Part shown: in pieces, positions 1 through 13,212 of the stretch | Layout of the letters: every line of letters begins with the position of its first letter | Numbering within the stretch: position 1 is the first letter of the stretch | Source of the DNA: Heterobilharzia americana | Taxonomy: Eukaryota > Platyhelminthes > Trematoda > Strigeidida > Schistosomatidae | Assembly (NCBI GenBank): GCA_944470555.2 | Contig: OX104129.1 | Span: 44,549,998-44,613,997, forward strand | Direction: 5' to 3' | Length of the DNA stretch: 64,000 bases | Translations under genes and position numbers: made by a program | The notes under the pieces: model-generated | Database searches by the model: none | What the model was told of the DNA's origin: nothing | What the model saw: only the letters and a program-made list of their open reading frames with translations

Positions 1-539
1 GAGTCCACTGCCCTCCCTATGAAAATAAGAATCGAGCAATTTTCCTGTCCAGGTCTTCGAAGGAGGTCTTAACATGCGACAGTTTTTCCACTGTTTTTAG
101 GAATGATGAAGTTATTACGACCGGTCAGAATTTCACGTCTGCTCCGGAAGATGCAAACCAAGGTGCCGAGACTATTTTAACTTTCTTCCAGGTGATCGGT
201 ATGTCACTTCAGGCAAAGGTCTCGGTGGAAACTTTTGTAAGTGGACGACAGGGGAAGTGGAATGACTGGCATACTACCGGGTCCTTGGCTTTGCAAATGC
301 TTAAGTGATTTTGGGTATATAAATTTAGGAAAACTGCCTTCTTTTGTGTATGAGGAGCTAGGTAAGATAACATTGGCATATCTACGCATGAATGGCTGAT
401 TTACCGAACAGAAGAATAGGTTTTCAGCTGGACCGTTAAGAAGTCTTCAGGGATTGATGCTTTTAACTTTAAAACAAATGTTTTGCAGTATATTTTCCGT
501 AAATTACAAAGTCCTATTTGCACTACAATACTATTTACA

Positions 540-1268
540 TGCGCAGTGACTGTAACAACCAAATTCCAATAACCTTGGCCTGGACGCGGAAAATAAATAG
601 GCGGTGCCAACTAACTCCGATCTGACTAGTTCTAGCGATCTAATGTACGGCTTCCAAACTTCCACGAGTGACTCACAGGTTGGATCAAAATATTAAAACA
701 CGGTTTGTGGTAAATCAGAGGTAGACTCGTAACAAAATCTGTGGCATCATCAAAGCGACAATAAGTTGTGTCAAAATTACAACAATACCTCAACAATGCT
801 ATTGGGTAATTATACAGTCCGAAAGTTCTCGGGTTCTCGGTAAAACTGGTTAAACAAATACAAGCAGTTGTTAAGCACCTGAGAGTCAATAAAAATATTC
901 TCGACAAAAGGGATCAAAACTCTGTCTACCAGAATCAAATCAATAAGTAAACTTTTCCAGTAGACATTCAAATCACAGCACGACCGTAAGTTGGATCAAA
1001 ACGAAATGTCGGGAGCAGTAAAACAACGTCATGTTGTCAACATTCCAGCGTCACATAATAGGAAAATGAAACACTCATGATAAGTCTCAATCACACAATA
1101 GCGAACATTGAGTGCAAAGTCGAGGAGGACAGTCAAGCAACCAGATAACATCACACTGGCTGGGGTCAAAGGCACACCATCCATAACGAGGGTAAAAATA
1201 TTCGAATAAATGCCAATACTATCAAACAGGGTGATCAGGAGGGATTTTCAGATCATTTTTCCGTGACA
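540..1268. repeat. Unknown dispersed repeat, copy 1
   Basis: This stretch is recognisably similar, with many substitutions and small indels, to 5400-6133 in the same orientation. Shared landmarks include GGTTTGTGGTAA/GGTTTGTAGTAA (near 701 and 5550), GGGAGCAGTAAAACA (near 1012 and 5882) and GAGGGTAAAAATA (near 1188 and 6059). Similarity stops abruptly at 1268 and 6133. I recognise no protein domain on either strand, although broken open frames are longer on the minus strand. An old LTR or internal piece of an LTR element is possible, but no reverse transcriptase, primer-binding site or TG..CA end is visible. Confidence 0.6.
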
Positions 1269-2454
1269 AAAACAAAATCCCTAATGATTGTTGGTTATGA
1301 TATGCGTGAGTTGGCAATAACAAACTCTATTCCCAAATAATTATTTTCACCACTTCACGTGACTCAAATACCACAACGGTCCAACCAAATAAACGTGTGT
1401 TATGCATGTAAGCAAAATAGTACCAGTGGATCATTAGCTGGTTCCCCAAGTAGCTCTATAAATAACCGTGATTTTTCGCTTTATTTCCTACTGCTGGAGT
1501 ACCACTGTGCCTTCCACGAAGTTAACATGATTCGACATCTTCGTAGCGGACAGCGCAAAATGCCAACGTCAAAAAACATCGTCTACCGACGCAATCGCAT
1601 ATAGAAAGAATGAGGACAACAGCCTGCTAGTCAGGAGTTTCCTTCAAGTGTCCATCTGCTAGGATTTTCCTCGCCTACGAAAATAACATCCTAAAGCTCC
1701 GCATCAGCCTCAGGTAATCAGCTTCTGCTGAGATTATATGACAACTCCAGAAACTTCAACTACTTAAGGATTGGCACTGGTCGAAAAGCGTTTCTGAAGT
1801 CTTTCTTCCTCGCCACCCTAACCAACTAGTACTTCACACAGTTATGCTGCTGGTGTACCCACACGCTCAGCTTACTAATGCTTTCCCGCCCGGTAACTAA
1901 TATCGTTTTGCCACCACTTTCGCGTCCCCAGTGGTCACTCGCCGTAATGCTTCTGCACGATAACATATTTCCAGAAGAGGGCTCAAGGCATTCTAATGAC
2001 TTCATAGACAGAAGACGTCCACCCCAATTTTCCTGTCCCACTCACATTATGCATTAGCAAACATTTGACAATGTTCCTTATAAGAACTGAGTATACTTTT
2101 TAGCACCAACCTGCATCACCTGACATTAACTCACTCGTGACACGAGTAAACACATCAATATCGCAAAATAAATACATGATTATGCGTACCATGTAAACAA
2201 ATTACCCATGCCCTGGCATTTGCTTGGACGTCATCCGATTCCTCGACAAAAACACCAGGTTTCTAGTTTCATGTTTTCGTGGCTTGCTTCATCTTCCTTG
2301 TTTCGCCGTTCTTGTCTTGTATTTTTCATGCATGTTTTTCGGTTATCCGGTCTGGCTTTTAAATGCTGACTTGGAAGTGTTGATTTGAAACTCCTTCGCA
2401 ATAATATTGCCTCTGCCAGGGATATAAATGAATAAATAATTAACTATATTATCC
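1269..2454. other. No recognisable feature
   Basis: No exon with homology, RNA gene or repeat is recognised. Short open frames here (for example 1359-1604) show no familiar motif and are the size expected by chance. Confidence 0.5.
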
Positions 2455-2524
2455 CTACGTTCAACAGTGACAACAAGCATCAACGGTAGAAACCCAAAGA
2501 AAGTAGTCTCTTTAACCTACCTGC
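2455..2524 (+). mobile_element. Short LINE family 1 fragment
   Basis: About 70 bp match the part of LINE family 1 that encodes the 'INGRNLKEVVSFTYLG' stretch after the reverse transcriptase core (here reading like SINGRNPKKVVSLTYL). The match is to the same segment found twice more at 3546-3729 and 4076-4259. The fragment is followed by a short AAT-rich tract. Confidence 0.6.
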
Positions 2525-3545
2525 ATAATAGTAATAATAATATTTATTCCTGAATATACAGGCACACACCACTTTTGCAGGTATGAATTAGTTTATATCT
2601 AAACTACATGCGTCTTCATGGAAGGTAATCTCAATCCCCACCCGTTGTCACTAGAAGATATAAGTGCTGCATGTTTATATAATGGAATATCTCAGAAGAG
2701 TAAGTATGCAGAAAATTTACAAGTTGGAGGAGTGGAAGTATTGTCTTTGCATTAACAAAAAACCGGGTTTGTATCCAGACACCACAGGTATTACCCGGAG
2801 AAAAATGAAGCTTGAAGCTGGTGCTTCCACTTTAACAGTTTGTACTTTTTGCTTGAGATAATGGTGAAAAGTTTATGAAGGAATGTGTGCACGAATTGTT
2901 TACATATTGTACTTCATTGATATTTCCAGGACTGTATAATTCGTGCATGTTAGCACCGTTCCACGACAAAGATTCATAATCTTGGTAAATATTATGACTA
3001 AAAGCCGAACATCTTCGCTTTTCCAACTCCAGCATCCAGAAGCAATAGACTTGTTTGGATGGGCCAAATGAACTTCCAGAACATCTTGTCCGACGTTCTC
3101 ACGGGTCTTGAAAGCCTTGCAGTTGGTAAGTGTTGGGCTCTGCTGGTCACTTCTATAATGAATAAATCCTAGATTTTGATAATTATGGAGTTGTAGTCCA
3201 GTGAACATTTTTATCCCTGCTTGTTGCAGTTAGGTATTCTGAACTCGGTAAAACTGACTACCCTCCCTGAAGGTTAGTTTCAGCCATGGTCTGTTCCTTA
3301 AGTGATTAATTCTTGATGGCGACCAAGCCAACCTTCAAAACTGAACTGCCTCTGTACAACGAGAAACAACATGCAGAGCAGCAGGCGGAGAGAGCAAGAA
3401 ATACAACAAGGAGGGCGTGTTCTACGTTCATGTTTCTTCCAATTTAACTTTCCCTGCTATGGCGTTCGTTGTATGTGCTTTTTCTATAGATTACTAATAA
3501 ATACAAATTTTATGCTGCCATGTAGTGCAGGAGACAGAGATAATA

Positions 3546-4259
3546 AACACAGCCAACTAAATACAGCAACAAGCATCAACGGGAGAAACCTAAAGGAAGT
3601 AGTCTCTTTCACCTAACTGAATAGGCGGCACCGTCTCAACTGCAGGTGGCGGCACAAATGAGGACGTTAAAGCCAGGATCGGAAAGACAGTAAAACAGGC
3701 CTTCATCAAGCTGAAACCAGCATGGTGATAATAATAATAATAATAATATATTTCATGCAACAAAGGTTACATAACAGAAAGCTCAGTGACGCCGTTGAAG
3801 TGAAGACAGGAGTAAGGAAAGCCTACGTGCTACCACCGATGACCTTCTTGCTTGTGGTCTGCTGGAATGGAACATACAAAAACCATGAGCAAAACAAAGA
3901 GGGACATACACCAGCCGCACCGATAGAGTGACATAGAAAATTTGGATTTCGCCAATGATTCGTGTCTAATGTCCCGCCGCACGAGCTGGAAGATCTACAG
4001 ACGAAAACAAACAAGTTGAAGGAAAAGGTAACGAGGACGGTACTTCAAGTGAACGTAAAGAAAACAGAGATGAAGAACACAGCCAACTAAATACAGCAAC
4101 AAGCATCAACGGGAGAAACCTAAAGGAAGTAGTCTCTTTCACCTAACTGAATAGGCGGCACCGTTTCAACTGCAGGTGGCGGCACAAATGAGGACGTTAA
4201 AGCCAGGATCGGAAAGACAGTAAAACAGGCCTTCATCAAGCTGAAACCAGTATGGTGAT
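3546..4259. repeat. 184-bp direct repeat pair (3546-3729 and 4076-4259)
   Basis: Two copies of a 184-bp LINE family 1 segment lie exactly 530 bp apart and differ at only about two positions (CTC/TTC near 3632 and CAT/TAT at 3721). The upstream copy is out of order relative to the element, because the reverse transcriptase segment (3740-4075) lies between the two. This points to a local duplication after the element had decayed, or to template switching. Confidence 0.85.
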
Positions 4260-4770
4260 CCACTGTACCCGGCATAAAGTGTGAACAAGATCCGGATTTT
4301 CAGGCCAGTGCTTCCATGTGATGCTTGGGAGACTTGGAGCGTCACGGAAAGCACTTTCAACAAACTACAGACATACACCAACAGCTACCACCTACTGTCA
4401 CTCAATAATGAAGATCAGATGGCCAGAATAATGGGAATGAGCAACAAGGAACTCACTCTGGCTGGCAACGAACCAATCAAGAGCCCATCACTCAACAACT
4501 ATGCAAAAGAAAATGGAGATGGATTGGGCATACACTGAGAAGACCGTTTGGGGACATCACGCACCAGACCAACCCCTCAAGTGGAGGCCAGATGGGAAAC
4601 GACAAGTTGGGCATCCGAGGCGGGGTTGACGTGACGGAGATCGTGTGAGGAAGAAAGCTTCTGGGCAGTGGTGGAGCCAGGTTCAAAAGACTGCGGAGAA
4701 AAGGGTGAAGTAGAGAGGTGCTACTGAAGCCCTATGTTACATTAGGAACCCAAGGGAAAAATAACGATGG
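3546..4770 (+). mobile_element. LINE family 1 copy A, decayed and rearranged
   Basis: This is a degenerate non-LTR retrotransposon fragment on the plus strand. 3760-4020 carries the end of the reverse transcriptase core: a trace of NRKLSDAVEVKTGV, then LDFANDSCLMS at about 3940-3975, where the catalytic pair has decayed. 4076-4740 carries the C-terminal region, including WRWIGH-like and KRQVGHPRRG-like stretches, and ends in a CCTATGTTACATTAGGAACC-type 3' end near 4750. Many frameshifts and stops make it inactive. Its 3' part (about 4490-4760) is very close to the 3' part of copy B at 15985-16300. A 184-bp segment is duplicated within it (see the repeat entry). Confidence 0.8.
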
Positions 4771-5399
4771 TGTGATAATAACTATTCTTACGTTAGGATT
4801 TTAATACGACGGGAGCTAGTTTACAGACATCATTACATTGATGTATGTTGAAAAATCTGCAAGATTTTACGAGTTCTGAATGGTGCAGTGGGGAGGTCAC
4901 TAAGTTCTATTGAAAACGCCGGAAGATCCCACTAGTTGTCATACGAACAAGAAGACATCACTTCTCAGCATATGAAGCGTGTTAAAGTTTATGTCCCTCT
5001 CAAGCAGCCTTCTTTCCATTGAGGGCCGAATACCATATGAATCCTGGGGCAGCGTAAACGGCAGGGACATCCCTATTTGGAACGCGAACCATGGCGACCG
5101 CTGGCATATTTAACACTTGTGGAATGACCAATCGAACTAAACCCTGAAGAACTGAACGTCGTGTCGTATAATTAGTGAGCAACGTTCCCTTGAGATCGAC
5201 GTCTGTATCGATGGAGAAATTTCTTGGTCTGGATTGGCCTAGGTTGCGCGTAAACCATAGTTGCAACTTAACTAAATGTGGCACGCCTCGTCCTTGCACT
5301 GGCAACTTAGGCAGTCTTCGGTTCCGCTTCAGCCAAAATAAAAAATGTCACCATTCAGATCCCAAGGAGTGTAGAAGAATTTCCACAAACAGTGTGGTC
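4771..5399. other. No recognised gene; unassigned sequence
   Basis: A 101-codon minus-strand open frame (5000-5305) and a 107-codon plus-strand frame (5175-5498) overlap each other and the edge of the unknown repeat at 5400. Neither shows a motif I recognise. They may belong to the same old mobile element as the repeat. Confidence 0.4.
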
Positions 5400-6133
5400 A
5401 ATATAGCCACTAAAATCCAGTTATTTCGGTCTGAACGCAGGAAACAGTTCAACAGGACCAAGCTGGCGTTTCTTGTATTCTACTGTATAGTTCCCTGAAC
5501 TTCCGTGAGTCATGCACGGGCAGAGATTTTTTCAACAGTATCAAAACATGGTTTGTAGTAAGTCTGTGATAGAATTTTTGTAAATCTGTGGTACTATTAA
5601 ACAACAAGTTAAGTCAAAATTAAAAAGGACCATAACAATGCCGATGGGCAACTTTACAGTCCAAAACGTTCTCTGGTACGAAAACGTACTATATGGCAAA
5701 ATGTTGATTGGCCAAATGCAATTATTAAGTACCTGAGAATCAATAAGAATACTCCCAACAAGATGGAATCAAAATTCTGTCCGCAAGAATCGAATCAGTC
5801 AATAAGCATTTCTAGCAGACAGTCATAAGACAAGCAGTCAATTCACAGGGTGACGTTAAGTTGAGCCAAGACAAAATGTCAGGAGCAGTAAAACAGCGCC
5901 AGGTCGTCAACAGTGCAGCATCCCACAGTAGCAAGGCGAAACATCAAGGATAATCCTCAATCAAAAGAAAGACAAGCAGAGAGCGTTAAGTCAAGGAAGA
6001 CAAGCGAATGATGAAATAATATTACATCTGTCAGGGTCAAAAGCGTAATATACATAATGAGGGTAAAAATACTTAAATAAATATCAATGCGGTCAAATAG
6101 AGTCCTCAGGAGGGATTTTGAGATAATTTTTCC
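5400..6133. repeat. Unknown dispersed repeat, copy 2
   Basis: Second copy of the repeat at 540-1268, in direct orientation and offset by about 4.86 kb. The two copies diverge clearly, so they are old. Confidence 0.6.
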
Positions 6134-9100
6134 ACTACACCGGCTCCCGAGATCCCTGCAGACACTCAAGGACACCCCTAAACGCATTCAGTGGTGGCTC
6201 TGCCTATATGCAGTGTGGCGAATCCCATCAAATATTAATGATTGCGCCACTTTATTTGGTGCCTGGTTGCGCAGGATCCCGCTTTCCTTTACTGATAAGG
6301 TCTCACAAATCTAGAAACCGAACCGTTCTGCCTAACGCGGTTGAAGCTCAATTTATCTTTTCTTCTCGTTTCACATGATATATCGGGAATGCAGAGTTTT
6401 ATCCTTTTCAGGGCATTGAAGAAATAATCTTCGTAATTGCGTGTGTGCCATTCCTGGGCGAAACGCGGATCCAGATTTTTCATTACATAATGAGAGGACG
6501 GTGAAACACAACTTCATCTTTTATGGACGCATGCGGACCTGTCTTGCAATTTCAACAACTACTTAATGAGCTCATCATGTCTGAGGATATTTGCCTACTT
6601 GCTGACGACCAATCTATGAACAGTGGCTTCACATATGATCGTACTGTTACTACAAAAACAGGATGTAGCAGTAGTGATGTATCTGCGTCGTTCTGAAATT
6701 AAAGAGCATAAGTTGGGTCATAAGTTAATTGAGAAATTCACTTGAAACGGATATATAGCGCCTTAGAAAACGTGACGTGCTTTGAAGGTCTATAGCTGCT
6801 ATGATGTAACCCTCACGTCTCTACTAACTAACTGATCTCCAGAAATTACACTTCTTCCCCATTGAACCAGGATAAACAAAACACATACTTCCCACCCCAT
6901 GTACACAAAGTGTCGCTACTACCCCAACAATCATGTTGCCGTGACAGTTATTTCACTACAAACATATCCTGTTCCACGACCTCTCACCGACCTCCGCATG
7001 ATAATGCTGAAATGAGTGCCTTATGACCACCGCCCGTTTCAAGTCGTTTTGCGCCCCATGAGTAGAGGCTCAATTTAGAAACATATGTGAATTATTGGTG
7101 GGCCAGGAGATAAAGCACGATATCGAAATACCCCAACAAGATGGAAAGGATACAGTAGATATGATGACCGGACTCTGGGAAACTACCCTTATTTGAAAGG
7201 TAGTCAAAAGCGGTTGCCGCGTTTGGGCATGCTATGATATTAGGCGACAAAGTTGGTTTTGGAGAGTGACTTCGGATGCCTTGCGACCAATGCCAACCAC
7301 TCGAAAATCTTTTCTGAGTGCAGGTCTGTGGGATGGGTATGACCATGCTGTTGAATAGAAACTAGTGAATACCTTCCCATCACGCTACACATCCCCTGAA
7401 CTCCAACTATGTACTCAATAGCTTCCCTTCCTTTGAAAGCACAGTAGTTACCACCTCTTGTGGTAACCTATCACGTGCACGCCAAAGTTCGCGAGGATTT
7501 TTAAACACAAATCAAAGTCGCAATGCTTGTTAATGCAGAGCAGCCTAGGTTATGGCATTGAAGAGAGGGTTGATACTCAGAGCAATTTGTTTTTGATGGT
7601 GGAGGGTGTGGCACGAGGGCCGGTAGCTGGCTATCACCTGGCATGTTACTGTGTGCTAATCACCGGTAGTTCGAATCATTCTTTAATTTGCCTGGTTCTG
7701 ATATACAGTTGGAAGCAAGCAGCGTAACTGTTTCTTTGCAGTTAAGGGTGAACGTGTTTGAAAATATAATCAACGAGGGTATACCGACAGATATTCCTAT
7801 AGGACATACGAATACAATTTGTTGGGCTATTTTAGAGTTTTCAGATGCTGAAGCTTGAAGATCAGAGGAGTTGGGAATGACCGCACTGCCGCAACAGAGA
7901 ATCAAAACGGATGAATCCAAACGACCGAGTGGAGGGGCCCATCGTTTGACTACACCCTGACTCATTGCCAGGTGGATCAAATTTACATCCGCTTGTATAC
8001 CTCGTGCGTATTGATGGGATACAGATGCATATATACACAAGTATAATTGCATATGCATGTGTGTGTCACGCATACGTAGATATAGACGTGTGCACTCACT
8101 AGTGTCATGCACAAGTATACATCTACGCTACTGCATATACATCCATGTACTTGTACATACAGGTATGTAAACGTATCATACTTCACAGTTCCAACCTCGA
8201 ATCTTGAACATGATTGGGGGTATACTGCAAAAAGGAATCGCCAGGCCTCCTCGCTCTCCATGGGTTTTCTGTATTGATTCAGTTAAGAATGATGTGTGAC
8301 TCCATCGATATGTGGACTATAGGAAACTGAACTAAGTCAAAAATATCAGTTTCCTGTGCTCACACTATTGGTGTTAGATTATCGCCGCTTTCTCTGTCGT
8401 AAAAAATACCATTCTTTGAGGCAATAGTAATATTTGAATTGGGATCAATCTTAATGCTTCAACAGGATCCGGAATCAAATGCATGACAGCTTCAAAACGG
8501 GCTACCTGTAGACGGACGTAGGTCACAGGTGGTTTTCCGATCAGCCGATGTCGTAAAATTAAGGATCCCTTAAAGACTTGTCAAAACGAATGGCTTTTAA
8601 TTTTTTCTTTGCGTCTAGCCTGTTTTCTTTGATAGATAGGCCTTGCTGTGGTAAAAAAAGTGGCCTGAACTGCTTGTTATCTGGATGTAATTTCTTGTTT
8701 TACTTACACGTTATGTACTTAAGCAGGGAATGTTGGGTATGTTTAATTAAACAGGCATTTAGTTTCAATAGTTAATTGCTAGTAAGCACTGGAAATTCAT
8801 CCTTCAAAGCACTTTAACTTCACTTTGTAACTTTTTTCTTTTTTTACTTCCAGGTGTTTTCTGTTCCAGCAGTAATATAAATATTAATTTTGCCGTATTT
8901 TGTGCTATCCTTCTCGAGGTAAATACGTCAACGTGTTAAAACGTTTTTTGCTGATCTCGGCATTTTGATGGCAAGTGAAAGTGCCGTCATTATGCCGATA
9001 GTTTTTTGAAGAACTGTCAATGGTTATAAATGTAACCTAACAAAACGATTGCGAGTAATACTTGCGAACTAGTAACGAGACAGTTGCCTACTCCAGTAAT

Positions 9101-9379
9101 AATAGTGACTCTAGGAAACTGGTGTAACGATTTATTTCAGGATTTTGTCACTGAAAACACTAACATTCAGATATTGCCTGTAAAGATGGCATATTTTCGT
9201 GCAACTCTTCATTCGAAATAAATTAATATTACTTTTATAAATCCTTCTTTTCAATAATTGAATAGCTAATCGCGGGTTTGATACAACGCAAGGATACGAA
9301 GCCTGATTTCGAGTGTGAGTATCTAGCAGCAGTCTGCCTGCTCTTGCCGAGTTTGACTGGGCCAGTAACTGCATTTCAG
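6134..9379. other. No recognised gene
   Basis: No exon or element homology is recognised in about 3.2 kb. About 8015-8175 is rich in alternating purine-pyrimidine steps (ATGCATATATACAC, GTGTGTGTC). It creates spurious Cys/Tyr/His-rich open frames on the minus strand and resembles a decayed microsatellite. Confidence 0.5.
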
Positions 9380-9860
9380 TTGATAAAGCGGGTGGCTGGA
9401 AAACGGAATTATTGACCTCAGAGGTATTGTATGTGGAATCCATACCGACAACCTCCGAAAACTTCTTGTATTTTGTTATCATTCCCCTAGTTGCAAAACT
9501 AAACATCTTGACTCTGCTATTTCTGTCCAGTAAGCATCACACCAACTCTGTCTCTCGGATTTCTGAAATCAGTGAATCTATGTCACGGATTCCTAAACAC
9601 ATATGAAGCATACATAGCACATTACCTGGGCATACCAGTTCCCAGAAGTTTCTTTAGTCAGCGTACGTCATCAACTTACAGAACTCGACGCCAACCATAT
9701 CAATAATCTGACTTGGTGGTGCATTACGTTCGATAGGCAGTAGAATCCTCATTTGCTCGTCACAAGTAAGTCTTCGAAGACGTGGTTCCACAGACATCAG
9801 CAGTCATGACGATAAGTCGTGGTTGTGTACAGTGTTAACAGGTTCTACAACTTCATAGCG
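9380..9860 (-). pseudogene. MULE-like transposase remnant 1
   Basis: Reading the minus strand from about 9850 down, and stepping across frameshifts, gives an HNHDLS-like end of a zinc-binding N-terminus. Next come RRLTCDEQM and APPSQIIDMVGVEF, then a DIDSLISEI stretch, then MFSFATRGMITKYKKF followed by VVGMDSTYNTS at about 9400-9440. This order matches MULE/FAR1-type transposases, where the last motif holds the first Asp of the DDE catalytic core. That Asp is retained here. Downstream sequence is not recognisable, and stops and frameshifts make this a relic. No terminal inverted repeat was found. The family call rests on motif memory only. Confidence 0.6.
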
Positions 9861-11098
9861 CCCAAAATTCAGTTTAATTCGGAAGGTGAGTGGGCAACCC
9901 AAAAACTTAGATCTGCAATGCATATGCTATGGCTTCTATTACAGCACTTACTGTGACTGTTGCTGCTTACTACCTTCTGTCTTTTTCCACCGACCAACAT
10001 GGCAACGAAAAACAGCATACCGGTGCTTACACGCCGGGTCTACATGATTGTTCTCGTCCCTATTTAGGTGACAATCACGAATCCTATACAGACTGTTAGT
10101 TTCCTTTGGCATTTAATGATGACTCCATTAATCAAGCAACTTACATTTTCAAATCTTCTAATGCATGCTTTACACTCTGGCCATATTTGTAAGTTTCTGT
10201 TCATCACACAAGATGTCTGAATTCAGCTACCGAATATCCTGGTCCAACATTCTATCTGAAGGACATTTCAGTGTTGCTTTACAAATGTCGATTGCTACAA
10301 AAACGCGTCTGTTCAGCGCAAGAACGAAGCCTCGATGTTTCCAGAATTAGAAAATACGGCAATGACTAATCAGAAAACTACAGTCAACGCTTTATCTCAC
10401 TCGCGCGAAATACGAAATTACGTCCGTCTACTGGCACTTTTCAAAACGTTCGCTACTTCATGTAAGCACTTGGTCTTTATATTTCTTATCGTTCATGATA
10501 TGAAAGTTTGAGTTGTTTTATGACTATAAAGCGAAAATTAAGTAAATCGCAGCCTCAAAATTAACCAGATATTATCATCGCAAGCAGCACTCGCATGTAC
10601 TTTGTAAATAAGGTAGTATTTCTTCTATTCTCTATTGTTGTGGCTCTTACTGTGTGTAGCACACTGAAAGCCACTGTGGTTTGTGTCTAGTGAAATTAAT
10701 TCTGTGAAAACTGAAAACATCTGTGTTCGTTCTTTACGTTTCAGATTGTATATTCGTCCTAAGTGTGATTATTTTGGTCTTCTTCTACGTACTTTAAGTA
10801 TTTTTCTGTTAGTAATTTCATTATGGTCCCGAAAAAAATCCTCCAGCAGACAACTTGACTGCAGCGTCTCTGTGATCAAGTGGATGCAATTTAATGTGTA
10901 GTTATTGATCCCACCAGCGCATACTGGATTGACATCAGTGGGTTACAGAAGATGCAGAAAACTTGTATTTTCTTCACTATACAACTTTTGTTTTGAGCTG
11001 CTTACGTTCTTGATCATGAGGACCATGCAATCCGGTATCTAAAAAATTATCTTGTAATGACGTTGACAACAACAGCCGGTTTAGCCCCGGATGTCGCA
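9861..11098. other. No recognised gene
   Basis: No coding homology is seen. The first 200 bp could still belong to the 5' part of the MULE-like relic on the minus strand. Confidence 0.4.
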
Positions 11099-11162
11099 GG
11101 TAATAGTAATAGTAATAATAACAATAATAGCAATAATAATAACAATAATAGCAATAATAATC
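11099..11162. repeat. (AAT)n-type trinucleotide microsatellite
   Basis: About 64 bp of AAT units with interspersed AGT and AAC units. Confidence 0.9.
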
Positions 11163-13040
11163 CAACTATCGAATACAACTAAGGATTAAGTTCTAGTAGA
11201 GGGTTCTAAGTATGTCGAGTTAGGTACTAGTTCCGAGGTCTAGAAAAAGGCCAAGAAAAGTGTGGTCAGATAAACCTACTGAAAATTTAGTCACATTGCA
11301 GGGGGAGCCTCGTACTCTTACTATACCAGTCAGATTCCACCGGGATACAGCTTTTTAAGACCTAGGAGCATCCCAATCGAAGTGGAAGTTTCTAAAAAGT
11401 GTATCAGGCCAGCGAACAATCGTTAGGAGGCAGTATAGGCAAATCTGTCAAAAAAATATCTATGGCCGTTAGCACTGTATGTGAACTGAAGGCGTTGAAT
11501 GTAGCGCAATATTTTGAAATTTAGAGTTGGCAAACGCATCCAGATGGCATACACATGATCTTAGTCTAGTTGTGCAGCACTTCAATTGCTTTAAGAATCT
11601 TCTTTAGATGTGCATGTGAAGAAAGTCATAAGTTTGGGTAAACAGAATAAGAACAAGATTACCCATACAAGAAGTCTTGTATAATTTGTTTTTGGAACTA
11701 GTGAAGAAAGTGATGTCATCCTCAGAGATGCGTAAACGTTGGAGACATGAATATACGTATGCGTCCCGACTGGTCACGTGAGAACAGAATAAGGAGGAGG
11801 TAGACCATGACCGAGCTTTAAGCTGAGCAAGATAATGGGGGCAGAAAGCTGGAAATTCTGGGTTTTCAGGTATTGTGGTATCAGCAACCGATATTCCCGA
11901 GACCAGTATTTGTGAGTCAGCCGTCTCTACTGACAGTCAGGTCGTTTGCTACACTGGTGTCCATGTTCTCAGGAATAATGTCTGGGCTGGGTGACTTGGC
12001 TAAGCGCTCATAACCATACCGATTGCTGAAACGTGACTAGCGGTAGCTTCTAATATCTCTCCACTCATTGCAGGTTATACATGTATTATGATGGAGAGTC
12101 GACTCGTAAGGGTGGTGGTGTGTACCTATATGTTCATGATAACCTGCGGATTCACTCGGCTACTTCTGAGGCACATTGCGGTGACACGCATGGGTGCTGT
12201 CAAAATAGAAGTAATTTAATTATTGATGACTTGAATTCATGCTAAAATATATTAAGAAGTGAAGCATTAGCAGTAGGTCCCTAATTGTAGAAACTTTAGT
12301 GCACATCATGTTAACTGGCAAGAGCTCATCATAATTAAGCGAGGTAGTTTTTTTGAATAAGTCTGTTGATGGCTCTGAAGTGCTCGGTCATTAAATATGA
12401 AGTGTCGTGTACGTTATGAGTCGACCCATAAGCCGTCAGTCTTAAACTTAATTTGGACATATCAATGTGAGATCGTTGCTGACCTAAAATATTTGCTCTT
12501 ATTGGTTAGTAGCGATCATCTCGTAGTTACTTTTAAGTTAAAAACCCTCAAATTGATCTATGGCACGATTCCTCCTTGCCAAAAAGTTTGGTGTGCGGCC
12601 ACTTCAGCGATTAGGGATAATGTTATTTTAACTGACTGATCTCTTGATGTAGGGTTTTTGGTAAAGGCTTGGGAGCAGTTGAAGAATACGTGTGATGTAA
12701 CCAGCATACATTCCTTGGTCGCCTCGGAAATTTCATTGACCACGTTGGTTCAGTAGTCGAACTCAAAGGTTATTAAAGTGGAAAAAACGCCTATGGGATA
12801 CATTTAGACCGAAATACTGTAAGGTCAGAAATAAATAAGTTTATTATCATTGCACGTCAAACGGCATACGAAAGTTGGTTAATGGATGATTCTTTGAGAT
12901 GTCTTAAATTCCTGTTCTCTTAGTAAAAGGAGGACTAGAACTGAGGGGATCTCTGTTTTGTCGCTGTATGGAGAGGGGAAGAATGTACCAGAATCGGACT
13001 CGGCCAAGTATTTTCTGCTGACGATTCTGATAGTGCTGCT

Positions 13041-13212
13041 GTAGCTGTGGTTCAGGGAGATGACTATCAACCATTGGATCACGGGTTCAAGGCCCGGTCC
13101 ACCTACCGAGGTTTAAGATGCGCGGTAGTATCACTAACCCTCACACAGCAGATGATTCGTTGCTTACTATACGAATGTGCGCATAGTGGCTGATTGCGTT
13201 TCATTTCGGTTT
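13041..13212 (+). repeat. tRNA-like SINE, copy 1
   Basis: Begins AGCTGTGGTTCAGGGAGA (A-box-like TGGTTCAGGGA). It has a B-box-like GGGTTCAAGGCC at 13083-13094, then CACCTACCGAGGTTTA, GGTAGTATCACT and CCCTCACACA. The same order is found at 35165, 40713 and, reversed, at 14443-14628. It sits inside the CR1-type LINE between endonuclease and reverse transcriptase remnants, so it inserted later. Confidence 0.7.

Noticed and set aside
540..6133. LTR retrotransposon bounded by the repeats at 540 and 5400
   Set aside because: No TG..CA ends, primer-binding site, polypurine tract or gag/pol between them; the interior contains LINE pieces on the plus strand.
7660..8261. Two overlapping minus-strand frames of 150 and 92 codons, rich in Cys, Tyr and His
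   Set aside because: The composition comes from a decayed purine-pyrimidine microsatellite; no motif or splice support.
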